Source: an uncultured Actinomycetes bacterium
Lineage (GTDB): Bacteria; Actinomycetota; Coriobacteriia; Coriobacteriales; Atopobiaceae
Length of the DNA stretch: 64,000 nt
Assembly (NCBI GenBank): GCA_900315165.1
Contig: OMXZ01000008.1
Span: 16,457-80,456, forward strand
Direction of reading: 5' to 3'
The translations under genes and the position numbers were made by a program. Under the pieces are notes generated by a model. It was not told the origin of the DNA. It did no database searches and saw only the letters and a program-made list of their open reading frames with translations. Below, one piece after another: positions 42,736 to 51,508 of the stretch. Position 1 is the stretch's first letter. Every line of letters starts with the position of its first letter.

Positions 42736-44853
42736 ATGGCCAATCCCGACGTTGTCCACGCACTCACCAATGATGACATCTATATGCTGGCGGAAGGCGA
42801 TTGGTTCCGCAGCTACGAGAAGCTGGGCGCGCACCCGGCCACGGTCGACGGGAAGAAGGGCTACTCCTTCGCCGTCTGGGCCCCCGGCGTGCGTGGCGTC
42901 CATGTGATCGGCGAGTTCAACGGCTGGGACCCCGAGGCCACGCCGCTTTCCGTCACGCCCTATGGCGGCGTCTGGGAGGGGTTTGTGCCCGGCGTCGTGG
43001 AGGGCCAGCTCTACAAGTACCTGATCGAGACCCAGAACGGCGACCTGCTCTACAAGGCCGACCCCTATGCCTTCTCGGCCGAGCTCATCCCCGGCACCGC
43101 CTCCCGCACGGCCGACCTGTCCGGCTACACATGGGGCGACAAGAAATGGATGGACGCGCGCAAGAAGCGCGAGCACCTCAAGGAACCCCTCAACATCTTC
43201 GAGGTGCACCTGGGTTCCTGGAAGCGCCATGACGATGGCCTGGCTGGCAACGGCGACCCCGACTCCGACGACCACGCGGGTACCTACCTCACCTATGACG
43301 ACCTGTCGGTCGAGCTCGTCGACTACGTCAAGAAGATGGGCTATTCCCATATCGAGATTCTCCCCGTGATGGAGCATCCCTTCGACGGGTCGTGGGGCTA
43401 TCAGGTCACGGGCTATTACGCGCCGACCTCCCGCTACGGCACGCCCAAGCAGTTCAAGCATTTCGTCGATGCCTGCCACGAGGCGGGCATCGGCGTCATC
43501 CTCGACTGGGTGCCTGGCGGCTTCTGCCGCGACGAGCAGGGCCTGGTGCACTTCAACGGCGACAAGCTCTACGAGAAGGAGGAGCACCCCAACTGGGGCA
43601 CCTTCAAGTTCGACCTGGGCCGCGGCGAGGTGCAGACTTTCCTGATCTCCAACCTGCTCTACTGGGTGGACGAATACCACGCCGACGGCATCCGCATGGA
43701 CGGTGTGACCTCTATGCTCTACCTCAACTTCGGCATCGACGACCCGCGCATGAAGAAGTTCAACGACAAGGGCACGGAGGAGGACTTCGCCTCCATCGAG
43801 TTCATCCGCAACTGCAACAAGACCATCGGCAAGTACTATCCCGACGTCATGATGATCGCCGAGGAGTCCACGGCCTGGCCGCTCGTGACCTACCCGCCCG
43901 AGGACGGCGGCCTGGGCTTCAACTTTAAGTGGGACATGGGTTGGATGAACGACACGCTGCACTACATGCAGACCGACTTCCCCTATCGCCCGGGCAACCA
44001 CGGCTTCCTCACCTTCTCGATCATGTACGCCTTCAACGAGAACTTCGTGCTGCCCCTGTCCCACGACGAGGTCGTCCATGGCAAGTGCTCGCTCATCACT
44101 CGCATGCCGGGCGACTACTGGCGTCAGTTCGCGGGCATGCGCGCCCTGGCTTTCTACCAGATGACCCATCCCGGCGCCAAGCTCAACTTCATGGGCAACG
44201 AGATCGCCCAGTTCATCGAATGGCGCTATTACGAGGGCATTCAGTACTTCCTGACGGAGCAATACGAGGCCCATGCCAGCCAGCAGCACTTCGTTGCCGC
44301 CCTCAACAAGTTCTACAACGAGCACCCCGCCCTCTGGCAGCGTGCCTACGCGTCCGACGGCTTCGAGTGGGTCAACGCCAACGACGCCGACCAGTCCATC
44401 ATCAGCTTCGTGCGTCACGGCGACGACCCCACAGACGACCTGGTCATCCTCATCAACTTCGACCCGGCGACCTATGAGGAGTTCCGCATCGGCCTTCCGC
44501 GCGCGGGCCTCTGGAAGGAAGTCTTCAACACCGATGCCGAGGAATTCGGCGGTTCGGGCGTCACCAATAGCGGCACCGTGTACGAGTCCCTTCCAGAGGA
44601 CTGTGACGGGCGCGATAATTCTGTCATCATCCGTGTTCCGCCCATAGGCGGTGTCGTGCTAGCCTACGAGGGACCGCTTCCAAAGAAGGAGAAGGCGGCA
44701 AAGGCGCCCGCGACCAAGAAGGAGACCGTCACCAAGAAGGCGCCGCGCAAGGCCGCCGCAGGCAAGAAATCCCCTGCGGCTCCCAAGGCAACGGCAAAGA
44801 AGGCGGCAGCGAAGTCGACCCCGACCGCGAAGAAGCGCTCCAAAAAGGCGTAG
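42736..44853 (+). CDS. glgB: 1,4-alpha-glucan branching enzyme with histone-like tail
   Basis: 705 residues. CBM48 domain (~30-130, SFAVWAPGVRGVHVIGEFNGWD), then the GH13 barrel with nucleophile Asp in IRMDGVTSML, acid/base Glu in MIAEESTAW and Asp in LSHDEVVHG; C-terminal beta domain to ~640. Forms alpha-1,6 branches in glycogen. After the enzyme proper come ~55 residues almost entirely Lys, Ala, Pro and Thr (e.g. KKAPRKAAAGKKSPAAPKA), like a histone H1 tail, absent from typical GlgB. First gene of the glycogen cluster; GGAGGTAA before the ATG. Confidence 0.95.
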   Translation: MANPDVVHALTNDDIYMLAEGDWFRSYEKLGAHPATVDGKKGYSFAVWAPGVRGVHVIGEFNGWDPEATPLSVTPYGGVWEGFVPGVVEGQLYKYLIETQNGDLLYKADPYAFSAELIPGTASRTADLSGYTWGDKKWMDARKKREHLKEPLNIFEVHLGSWKRHDDGLAGNGDPDSDDHAGTYLTYDDLSVELVDYVKKMGYSHIEILPVMEHPFDGSWGYQVTGYYAPTSRYGTPKQFKHFVDACHEAGIGVILDWVPGGFCRDEQGLVHFNGDKLYEKEEHPNWGTFKFDLGRGEVQTFLISNLLYWVDEYHADGIRMDGVTSMLYLNFGIDDPRMKKFNDKGTEEDFASIEFIRNCNKTIGKYYPDVMMIAEESTAWPLVTYPPEDGGLGFNFKWDMGWMNDTLHYMQTDFPYRPGNHGFLTFSIMYAFNENFVLPLSHDEVVHGKCSLITRMPGDYWRQFAGMRALAFYQMTHPGAKLNFMGNEIAQFIEWRYYEGIQYFLTEQYEAHASQQHFVAALNKFYNEHPALWQRAYASDGFEWVNANDADQSIISFVRHGDDPTDDLVILINFDPATYEEFRIGLPRAGLWKEVFNTDAEEFGGSGVTNSGTVYESLPEDCDGRDNSVIIRVPPIGGVVLAYEGPLPKKEKAAKAPATKKETVTKKAPRKAAAGKKSPAAPKATAKKAAAKSTPTAKKRSKKA

Positions 44854-44923
44854 GCGCGGCGGGAACCGGACCGGGAGAGGACCGGGCGTCTGAGCTGCGC
44901 ACAACCAGCGTCGAAAGGCAACC

Positions 44924-47377
44924 ATGCAATTCCAGACGAAACAGGATAAGGGCATCGGCGGCAAGGTGTTCGAGACCAAGGAGCAGTTCGAGGAGCAGTT
45001 CGAGGACAGCTGCCAGGCGGCTTTCGGCCGCACCTTCGCGAACTGCAGCGACTATGAGCGCTTCTATGTGCTGGCCTCCCTCATCGCCCGCCGCTCGCAC
45101 AACATCGAGCTGAAGACCCACAAGCCCAAGCAGGAGAAGCGCGTCTTCTACTTCTCCCTCGAGTTCCTGATCGGTCCGCTGCTGGACAACTACCTGCTCA
45201 ACCTGGGCGTTCGCGACCTCGTGAAGGAGGGCCTGAAGGATCTGGGTACCGATCTGGACACCCTCGAGGCCCAGGAGGTCGACCCCGGCCTTGGCAACGG
45301 TGGCCTTGGACGTCTGGCTGCGTGCTTCCTAGATTCCATGGCCACGGAGGGCATCGCCGGCTACGGCAACGGCATGCGCTACCGCTACGGCCTCTTCCAC
45401 CAGGACATCGAGGGCGGCCGCCAGGTCGAGCGCACGGACAACTGGCTCGAGCGCGGCTACCCCTGGGAGACTCGCAAGGACGGCAGCGCCGTCACGGTAC
45501 AGTTCGGCGGCCAGGTCGTCCGCCACGAGAAGGACGGCTACTACTGGTTCACCCAGGAGGGCGGCGAGGTCGTCCGCGCCGTCCCCTATGACGTGCCCAT
45601 CGTGGGCTACGGCGGCGAGCTCGTGAACCGCCTGCGCATCTGGAAGGCCGAGCCCAACAGCGAGGACTTCGACCTGGACGCCTTCAACGCCGGCGACTAC
45701 GCCAAGGCCAGCAAGTTCCGTACGGACGTCGAGGCCATCTCGACGATCCTGTATCCCAACGACGCCGGCGAGCACGGCCGTATGCTCCGCCTCAAGCAGG
45801 AGTACCTCTTCGTCTCTGCCGGACTCCAGACCATCCTGCGCGACTACGTGAAGGATTTCGGCGACGACGCCTGGGACCAGCTGTCCGACTACGTGGCCAT
45901 CCACACCAACGACACGCACCCCGCCATGTGCGGCCCCGAGCTCATGCGCCAGCTGGTCGACGTCCACCACGTCGATTTCGACCGTGCCTACCAGATCGCC
46001 TGCAAGACGATTTCCTACACCAACCACACCGTCATGCCCGAGGCGCTGGAGAAGTGGCCGATCAACACCTTCCGCGCCCTGCTGCCGCGCGTCTACATGT
46101 TCATCGAGGAGATCGACCGCCGCTATCGCGAGAACTTCCCCCAGACCGCACCCAACTGGCACGAGCAGCTGCAGAACACCGCCATCCTCTGGGACGGCCA
46201 GGTGCGCATGGCCAACCTCTCGGTCATCTTCTCGCACTCCGTCAACGGCGTGTCCGCCCTCCATACCTCGATTCTCGAGCAGAGCGTGCTGAAGGACTTC
46301 TACGAGCTTGAGCCCGCCAAGTTCAACAACAAGACCAACGGCGTCTCGCACCGCCGCTTCCTCGGCAACGCCAACCCGCCCTACGCCAAGCTCATCTGCG
46401 ACGCGATCGGCGAGGGCTGGCTCAAGGACGCCGACGAGCTCAAGAAGCTCGAACAGTTTGAGAACGACCCGAGCTTCCTGGAAGGCTTTGAGAAGGCAAA
46501 GGCGGCCGACAAGGTCCGTCTGGCCAAGTACGTCAAGGACACCACGGGCGTCGAGTTGGACACCAACATGATCTTCGACGTGCAGGTCAAGCGCTTCCAT
46601 GCCTACAAGCGCCAGCTCCTCAACGCCTTCAAGGTGATGGACATCTACAACCGCCTGCTCGCCGACCCGAGCTACGACATCCACCCCACGGCTTTCATCT
46701 TCGCCGGCAAGGCGGCCCAGAGCTACACCTTCGCCAAGGAGGTCATCCGCCTGATCAACTCGCTGGCCGACGTCATCAACCACGACGATCGCGTCAACAA
46801 GAAGATCATGGTGGCCTTCGTGCCCAACTTCGCGGTCAGCAACGCGCAGTTCATTTACTCCGCCGCCGACATCTCCGAGCAGATCTCGGTCGCCGGCGCC
46901 GAGGCCTCCGGCACGTCCAACATGAAGCTCATGATGAACGGCGCCATCACCCTGGGCACCTACGACGGCTCCAACGTCGAGATCAGCCAGCTCGTGGGCG
47001 ACGACAACATCAAGATCTTCGGCCTGCGTGCCAACGAGGTCGACGAGCTGCGTGCTTCCCACAGCTACTACGCCTGGGATATGTACAACGGCGACCGCGC
47101 CCGTCTCGGCCACATCGTCGACCAGCTAACCGACGGCACCTTCGCCCGCCTGTCCGGCAATTTCGAGAGCATCCATGACGCCCTGATGGTCAATAACGAC
47201 CAGGACCTCGTGCTCAAGGACTTCTATTCCTACGTCCAGGCTTGGGAGGAGCTCACGACCTTCTACGCCGACCGCGCCGCCTGGAACCGCTGCGGCGTCC
47301 ACAACACAGCCGAGTCCGGCTTCTTCAGCTCCGACCGCACGATCCGCGAGTACGCCAAGGAGGTCTGGGGGATGTAA
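44924..47377 (+). CDS. glgP: Glycogen/starch/alpha-glucan phosphorylase
   Basis: 817 residues, standard length for the family. Releases glucose-1-phosphate from glycogen chain ends. PLP-site motif EASGTSNMKLMMNGA with the Schiff-base Lys (~residue 665), GLGNGGLGRLAACFLDS, and NDTHPAMCGPELMR are all intact. Follows glgB by 70 bp and ends in a strong terminator, separating it from glgC. Confidence 0.97.
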   Translation: MQFQTKQDKGIGGKVFETKEQFEEQFEDSCQAAFGRTFANCSDYERFYVLASLIARRSHNIELKTHKPKQEKRVFYFSLEFLIGPLLDNYLLNLGVRDLVKEGLKDLGTDLDTLEAQEVDPGLGNGGLGRLAACFLDSMATEGIAGYGNGMRYRYGLFHQDIEGGRQVERTDNWLERGYPWETRKDGSAVTVQFGGQVVRHEKDGYYWFTQEGGEVVRAVPYDVPIVGYGGELVNRLRIWKAEPNSEDFDLDAFNAGDYAKASKFRTDVEAISTILYPNDAGEHGRMLRLKQEYLFVSAGLQTILRDYVKDFGDDAWDQLSDYVAIHTNDTHPAMCGPELMRQLVDVHHVDFDRAYQIACKTISYTNHTVMPEALEKWPINTFRALLPRVYMFIEEIDRRYRENFPQTAPNWHEQLQNTAILWDGQVRMANLSVIFSHSVNGVSALHTSILEQSVLKDFYELEPAKFNNKTNGVSHRRFLGNANPPYAKLICDAIGEGWLKDADELKKLEQFENDPSFLEGFEKAKAADKVRLAKYVKDTTGVELDTNMIFDVQVKRFHAYKRQLLNAFKVMDIYNRLLADPSYDIHPTAFIFAGKAAQSYTFAKEVIRLINSLADVINHDDRVNKKIMVAFVPNFAVSNAQFIYSAADISEQISVAGAEASGTSNMKLMMNGAITLGTYDGSNVEISQLVGDDNIKIFGLRANEVDELRASHSYYAWDMYNGDRARLGHIVDQLTDGTFARLSGNFESIHDALMVNNDQDLVLKDFYSYVQAWEELTTFYADRAAWNRCGVHNTAESGFFSSDRTIREYAKEVWGM

Positions 47378-47405
47378 CGCACCCCTCTGATACATCCGAC
47401 CTGTC

Positions 47406-47439
47406 GGGGGCGCCGTTCGCAGATTCGGCGCCCCCTTTT
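47406..47439 (+). terminator. Terminator after glgP
   Basis: GGGGGCGCC (47406-47414) pairs with GGCGCCCCC (47427-47435), followed by TTTT. A second GC hairpin, CCGCCCGG/CCGGGCGG (47503-47520), lies in the glgC leader. Confidence 0.9.
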
Positions 47440-47560
47440 CATGCCTCGGCAGCGATACTGTAGGCGCCCCTGTGCTCACGGCACGGAAACAAAAGGGATT
47501 TTCCGCCCGGCACCGGGCGGTGGAGGAAAAGTTAGGAAGTACGAAAGGGGAAGGTGACAG

Positions 47561-48709
47561 ATGAGCAAGACCGAATGCATCGCGATGCTGCTCGCGGGCG
47601 GACGCGGTAGCCGACTGGGAGCCCTGACGAGCAAGATCGCCAAGCCGGCCGTCTCGTTCGGCGCGAAGTACCGCATCATCGACTTTGTGCTCTCCAACTG
47701 CGCAAATTCGGGGATCAATACGGTGGGCGTACTCACGCAGTATCGCCCGTACCTGCTGCACTCCTATCTGGGCAACGGCAGCGCCTGGGACCTCGACACG
47801 ATTGACGGCGGCGGCATCGCCATCCTGCCCCCGTATGAGAAGCAGTCGGGCGCCAGCTGGTACGCCGGCACGGCCGACGCTATCACGCAGAACCTGGGCT
47901 TCATCGAGTCCCAGGACCCCGAGTACGTCCTGATCCTGTCCGGCGACCAGCTCTATAGCATGGACTACCAGGAGATGCTCGCCAACCACAAGCGTCACAA
48001 CGCCGACCTCACCGTGGCTGTCATGCCCGTGCCCTGGGAGGAGGCGCCCCGCTTCGGCATCATGACCGAGGACGACGACGAGAAGATCCTCGAGTTCAAC
48101 GAGAAGCCGGCCGAGCCCAAGAGCAACCTCGCCTCCATGGGCATCTACATCTTCAACGCCAAGCTCCTGATCGACACCCTCAAGGCCGACGAGCAGGATC
48201 CCAATTCCTCGCACGACTTCGGTGGCGACATCATCCCCAAGCTGCTGCATGAGGGCCGTCGCCTCTACACCTACCACTACAACGGCTTCTGGCGCGACGT
48301 GGGCACCATCGCCTCCTTCCACGAGACCAGCATGGAGCTTCTGGGCAAGGAGCCCGCGTTCGACCTGTACGCCGGCCCCACCATCCTGTCCAACTCCAAC
48401 ACGATGCCGCCGGCCTACATCGGCCCGGACGCCGTCGTGGACGACTGCCTGGCCGCCGGCGGCGTGACCATCCTCGGCACGGCCAAGCACTCCATCGTCT
48501 CGCTGGGTGCCACCGTGGGCGAGGGCGCCATCGTCGAGGATTCCGTCCTTCTGCCCGGCGCCACCGTCAAGGCGGGTGCGCATGTCGTGCGTGCGATCAT
48601 GGGCGAGAACGCCGTGGTCGAGGAGGGTGCGACCCTCGGCAGTGCCGACACGTCTGTTGATTACGCCGTCATCGGGGATGACGTCGTCGTAGGGAAGGAG
48701 GCGGAGTAG
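47561..48709 (+). CDS. glgC: Glucose-1-phosphate adenylyltransferase, catalytic subunit
   Basis: 382 residues. Makes ADP-glucose from ATP and glucose-1-phosphate. Nucleotide-binding loop [58 protein letters not shown] and [13 protein letters not shown] are typical and intact; a left-handed beta-helix forms the C-terminus (~290-382). Starts a glgC-glgD-glgA run with a 2-bp gap to glgD. Confidence 0.97.
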   Translation: MSKTECIAMLLAGGRGSRLGALTSKIAKPAVSFGAKYRIIDFVLSNCANSGINTVGVLTQYRPYLLHSYLGNGSAWDLDTIDGGGIAILPPYEKQSGASWYAGTADAITQNLGFIESQDPEYVLILSGDQLYSMDYQEMLANHKRHNADLTVAVMPVPWEEAPRFGIMTEDDDEKILEFNEKPAEPKSNLASMGIYIFNAKLLIDTLKADEQDPNSSHDFGGDIIPKLLHEGRRLYTYHYNGFWRDVGTIASFHETSMELLGKEPAFDLYAGPTILSNSNTMPPAYIGPDAVVDDCLAAGGVTILGTAKHSIVSLGATVGEGAIVEDSVLLPGATVKAGAHVVRAIMGENAVVEEGATLGSADTSVDYAVIGDDVVVGKEAE

Positions 48710-48711
48710 CC

Positions 48712-49809
48712 ATGCCCAAGGCCATCGGATACATCACCGCAAACTACACCACCAAGTCCACGAGCGTGCTCACCGAGAGCCGCCCGGTTGCCTCGCTGCC
48801 CTATCTGGGCCGCTACCGCCTGGTCGATTTCGCGCTGTCCAACATGGTCAACGCCAAGATCACCTCGGTTGGCCTGGTCATGCCGTTCAACTACCGTTCG
48901 CTCACGGACCACGTGGGTGCCGGCAAGGACTGGGGTCTCTCCCGCAAGAAGGGCGGCCTCTTCAGCCTGCCCGGCTCCGCCTTCGGTACGACGCGCTCCG
49001 GCGCTCGCTTCCTCGTGCGCGACATGATCGCCAACAAGGCCTACTTCCAGCGCACTACCGCCGAATATGTGATTATGAGCTCCGCCAACTTCGTCTACAA
49101 CATGGACTACCGCGACCTCATCGCGGCCCATGAGGCCAACGACGCCGACATCACGGCGGTTGTGCAGACGGCTCCCGGCGACGCGGCGGACGTCATGAGC
49201 TTCGCCACCGAGGAAGGCCGCGTGACGGGCATCAAGCATGGCACGGTCGCGGGCAACACCGCCTTCATCGACCTGTTCGTCATCGGTCGCGAGAAGCTGC
49301 TCGAGATCCTCGACTGGTACACCGCCACCGACTACCTCGACCTCTTCGAGGCCATTGACGGCGAGTGGGGCCGCGTGAACGTCCAGACCTACGAGTTCAA
49401 CGGCTACTGCGCCCCCATCTTCGAACGTAACGACTACTACGACTCCAACATGGACATGCTCAAGCAGGCTGTCACCGACGAGCTCTTCACGCCCGAGCGC
49501 CCGATCCGCACCAAGGCCCACGACAATGCGCCTGCCAAGTTCGAGACCGGCTCCCACGTCACCAATTCCCGCCTGTCCGGCAGCGATCGCATCTACGGCA
49601 CCGTTACCGGCTCCATCCTGGGCCGCTCGGTCACGGTGGAGAGCGGCGCCGTCGTGCGCAACTCCGTGGTTATGCAGAACTGCGTCGTGAAGAGCGGTGC
49701 CGTGATCGAGAACGCGATCATCGACCGCAACAACGTCATCCCCGCAGGCACCGAGCTGCGCGGCACGACCGAAGACCTCCTCATCATGGAGAAGGGCGAC
49801 AACGAGTAA
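48712..49809 (+). CDS. glgD: Glucose-1-phosphate adenylyltransferase subunit GlgD
   Basis: 365 residues. Aligns with GlgC overall (GRYRLVDFALSNMVNA, beta-helix C-terminus) but lacks the GGxGxRL nucleotide loop at the N-terminus, as expected for the non-catalytic GlgD partner that modulates GlgC. It begins 2 bp after glgC, so the products are probably made in equal amounts for a hetero-oligomer. Confidence 0.94.
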   Translation: MPKAIGYITANYTTKSTSVLTESRPVASLPYLGRYRLVDFALSNMVNAKITSVGLVMPFNYRSLTDHVGAGKDWGLSRKKGGLFSLPGSAFGTTRSGARFLVRDMIANKAYFQRTTAEYVIMSSANFVYNMDYRDLIAAHEANDADITAVVQTAPGDAADVMSFATEEGRVTGIKHGTVAGNTAFIDLFVIGREKLLEILDWYTATDYLDLFEAIDGEWGRVNVQTYEFNGYCAPIFERNDYYDSNMDMLKQAVTDELFTPERPIRTKAHDNAPAKFETGSHVTNSRLSGSDRIYGTVTGSILGRSVTVESGAVVRNSVVMQNCVVKSGAVIENAIIDRNNVIPAGTELRGTTEDLLIMEKGDNE

Positions 49810-49818
49810 GGGATTGCC

Positions 49819-51309
49819 ATGGCAGACAGGGTAAGAAGAAAGATCAGAATTCTCTTTGCCGCCTCCGAGGCGGTGCCCTTCGCCAAGACCGGCGGCTTGG
49901 GCGACGTGGCGGGATCCCTGCCGCGCGCGCTCAAGGCCGCCGGCGCCAAGGTCGCGGTGATCGTCCCCAAGTACGGGACGATTCCCGAGCAGTACACCGA
50001 GAAGATGAAGCACGTCGCGGACTTCTATGTGCCCCTGGCTTGGCGCAACGTCTACTGCGGCATCGAGAAGCTCACCTACCAGGGCGTGGACTTCTATTTC
50101 GTGGACAACGAGGCTTATTTCAAGCGTGACGCCCTCTACGGCTACTTCGACGACGGCGAGCGCTTCGCCTTCTTCAGCAAGGCGATCTGCGAGGCCATCG
50201 AGAAGGTCCCGGAGCTCGAGTGCGACGTCCTGCACTGCAACGACTGGCAGACGGCCCTGGCCCCGATTTTCCTGCGCGAGTTCTATCAGGAAAGCGACGT
50301 GTGCCGCAACGTGCGCACCATCTTCACGGTGCATAACGTCAAGTTCCAGGGACAGTTCTCCGACAAGGTGCTGCAGGAGGTGCTCGGCCTCGATGGCATC
50401 CCCGCCGCAGCGGGCCAGCTGCGCAGCGACGACGCCTCCATCAACTACATGAAGGGCGCTCTGCTCTACTCCGACACCATCTCAACGGTGAGTCCCACCT
50501 ATGCCCGCGAGCTGCAGATGCCCTTCTACGGCGAGGGCCTCGACGGCATCTTCCGTGAGCGCAGCTGGTGCCTGCACGGCATCCTCAACGGCATCGACGT
50601 GGACGAGTGGAACCCGGCGACCGACACCACCATCCCCGCCCCCTTCTCCGAGAAGGACCTGACGGGCAAGGCGAAGGACAAGGCGGCGCTCCAGGAGGAG
50701 CTCGGCCTGCGCGTGGACCCCGAGCGCCCGCTCGTGGTAATGGTGGGCCGTCTGACCAACCAGAAGGGCCTGGGCCTCGTGCGCTATGCGATGGACCGCA
50801 TCATGTCCCGCGGCGTGCAGGTGGCCATCCTGGGCACTGGCGATGCCGACCAAGAGGAAGCCTTCCGCTATTTTGACGGCAAGTACGGCGACATGATGTG
50901 CGCCCGTATCGCCTTCGACGGCGCGCTAGCCCACCGCATGTACGCGGCTGGCGACATGTTGCTGATGCCGTCCGAGTTCGAGCCCTGCGGCCTCGCCCAG
51001 ATGATCGCCATGCGCTACGGCACCCTGCCCGTGGTGCGCGAGACGGGCGGCCTGGCCGACAGCGTCGAGCCCTACAACAAGTACACGGGCGAGGGCACCG
51101 GCTTCCGCTTCACCAACATGAACGCGGACGAGATGGCCAACTGCCTGCTCGATGCCTGCGAGGTCTTCTGGACCGATCAGGATGCCTGGAAGCAGCTGAT
51201 GGTTCAGGCCATGGAGGCGGACTTCAGCTGGAAGCGCGCCGCGGGCGACTACCTCGGCATGTACCACGACCTGCATCCCGAGATCATCCCCTATCAGAAA
51301 AAGAAGTAG
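49819..51309 (+). CDS. glgA: Glycogen synthase (GT5)
   Basis: 496 residues. ADP-glucose-dependent chain elongation. N-terminal ADP-glucose loop KTGGLGDVAGSLPRAL, HCNDWQTAL, MVGRLTNQKGLGL, and the retaining GT-B motif MPSEFEPCGLAQ with the two conserved Glu. Full length. Last of the glgC-glgD-glgA run; a structured leader and terminator follow. Confidence 0.97.
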   Translation: MADRVRRKIRILFAASEAVPFAKTGGLGDVAGSLPRALKAAGAKVAVIVPKYGTIPEQYTEKMKHVADFYVPLAWRNVYCGIEKLTYQGVDFYFVDNEAYFKRDALYGYFDDGERFAFFSKAICEAIEKVPELECDVLHCNDWQTALAPIFLREFYQESDVCRNVRTIFTVHNVKFQGQFSDKVLQEVLGLDGIPAAAGQLRSDDASINYMKGALLYSDTISTVSPTYARELQMPFYGEGLDGIFRERSWCLHGILNGIDVDEWNPATDTTIPAPFSEKDLTGKAKDKAALQEELGLRVDPERPLVVMVGRLTNQKGLGLVRYAMDRIMSRGVQVAILGTGDADQEEAFRYFDGKYGDMMCARIAFDGALAHRMYAAGDMLLMPSEFEPCGLAQMIAMRYGTLPVVRETGGLADSVEPYNKYTGEGTGFRFTNMNADEMANCLLDACEVFWTDQDAWKQLMVQAMEADFSWKRAAGDYLGMYHDLHPEIIPYQKKK

Positions 51310-51330
51310 GGGGCGATTGGCGGAGCCTGA

Positions 51331-51443
51331 CGGTCGGGCCGAGAGACCCCAGCCAACAGGGGCACCGTATGGCGGCAAAGGCGCCACGAGCCGACGGATG
51401 AAAGTTTCTACAGGAGGGGCCCGGTGCGAACCGGGTCCCTTTT
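51331..51443 (+). promoter_or_regulatory. Structured leader with three-way junction and terminator before the amylase fusion gene
   Basis: Outer stem GTCGG (51333-51337) / CCGAC (51391-51395) encloses two hairpins, CCCC/GGGG (51347-51350, 51359-51362) and TGGCG/CGCCA (51370-51374, 51382-51386). A terminator follows: GGGCCCGG (51417-51424) pairs with CCGGGTCC, then TTTT to 51443. It may simply end the glgA transcript, or be a riboswitch-like attenuator for the gene at 51509. It matches no riboswitch consensus that I can recognise. Confidence 0.4.
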
Positions 51444-51508
51444 CCGTATGCGGGCCGCACGTGCTATCCTTTGTCTGTTTTTGACGAAATTGTGAACGGA
51501 GGCACCCC

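Noticed and set aside
51331..51400. Glycine, SAM or c-di-GMP riboswitch
   Set aside because: Only short fragments (GAGAGA, CACCG) resemble those aptamers; conserved cores and pairings do not fit, so it is left as an unassigned structure.
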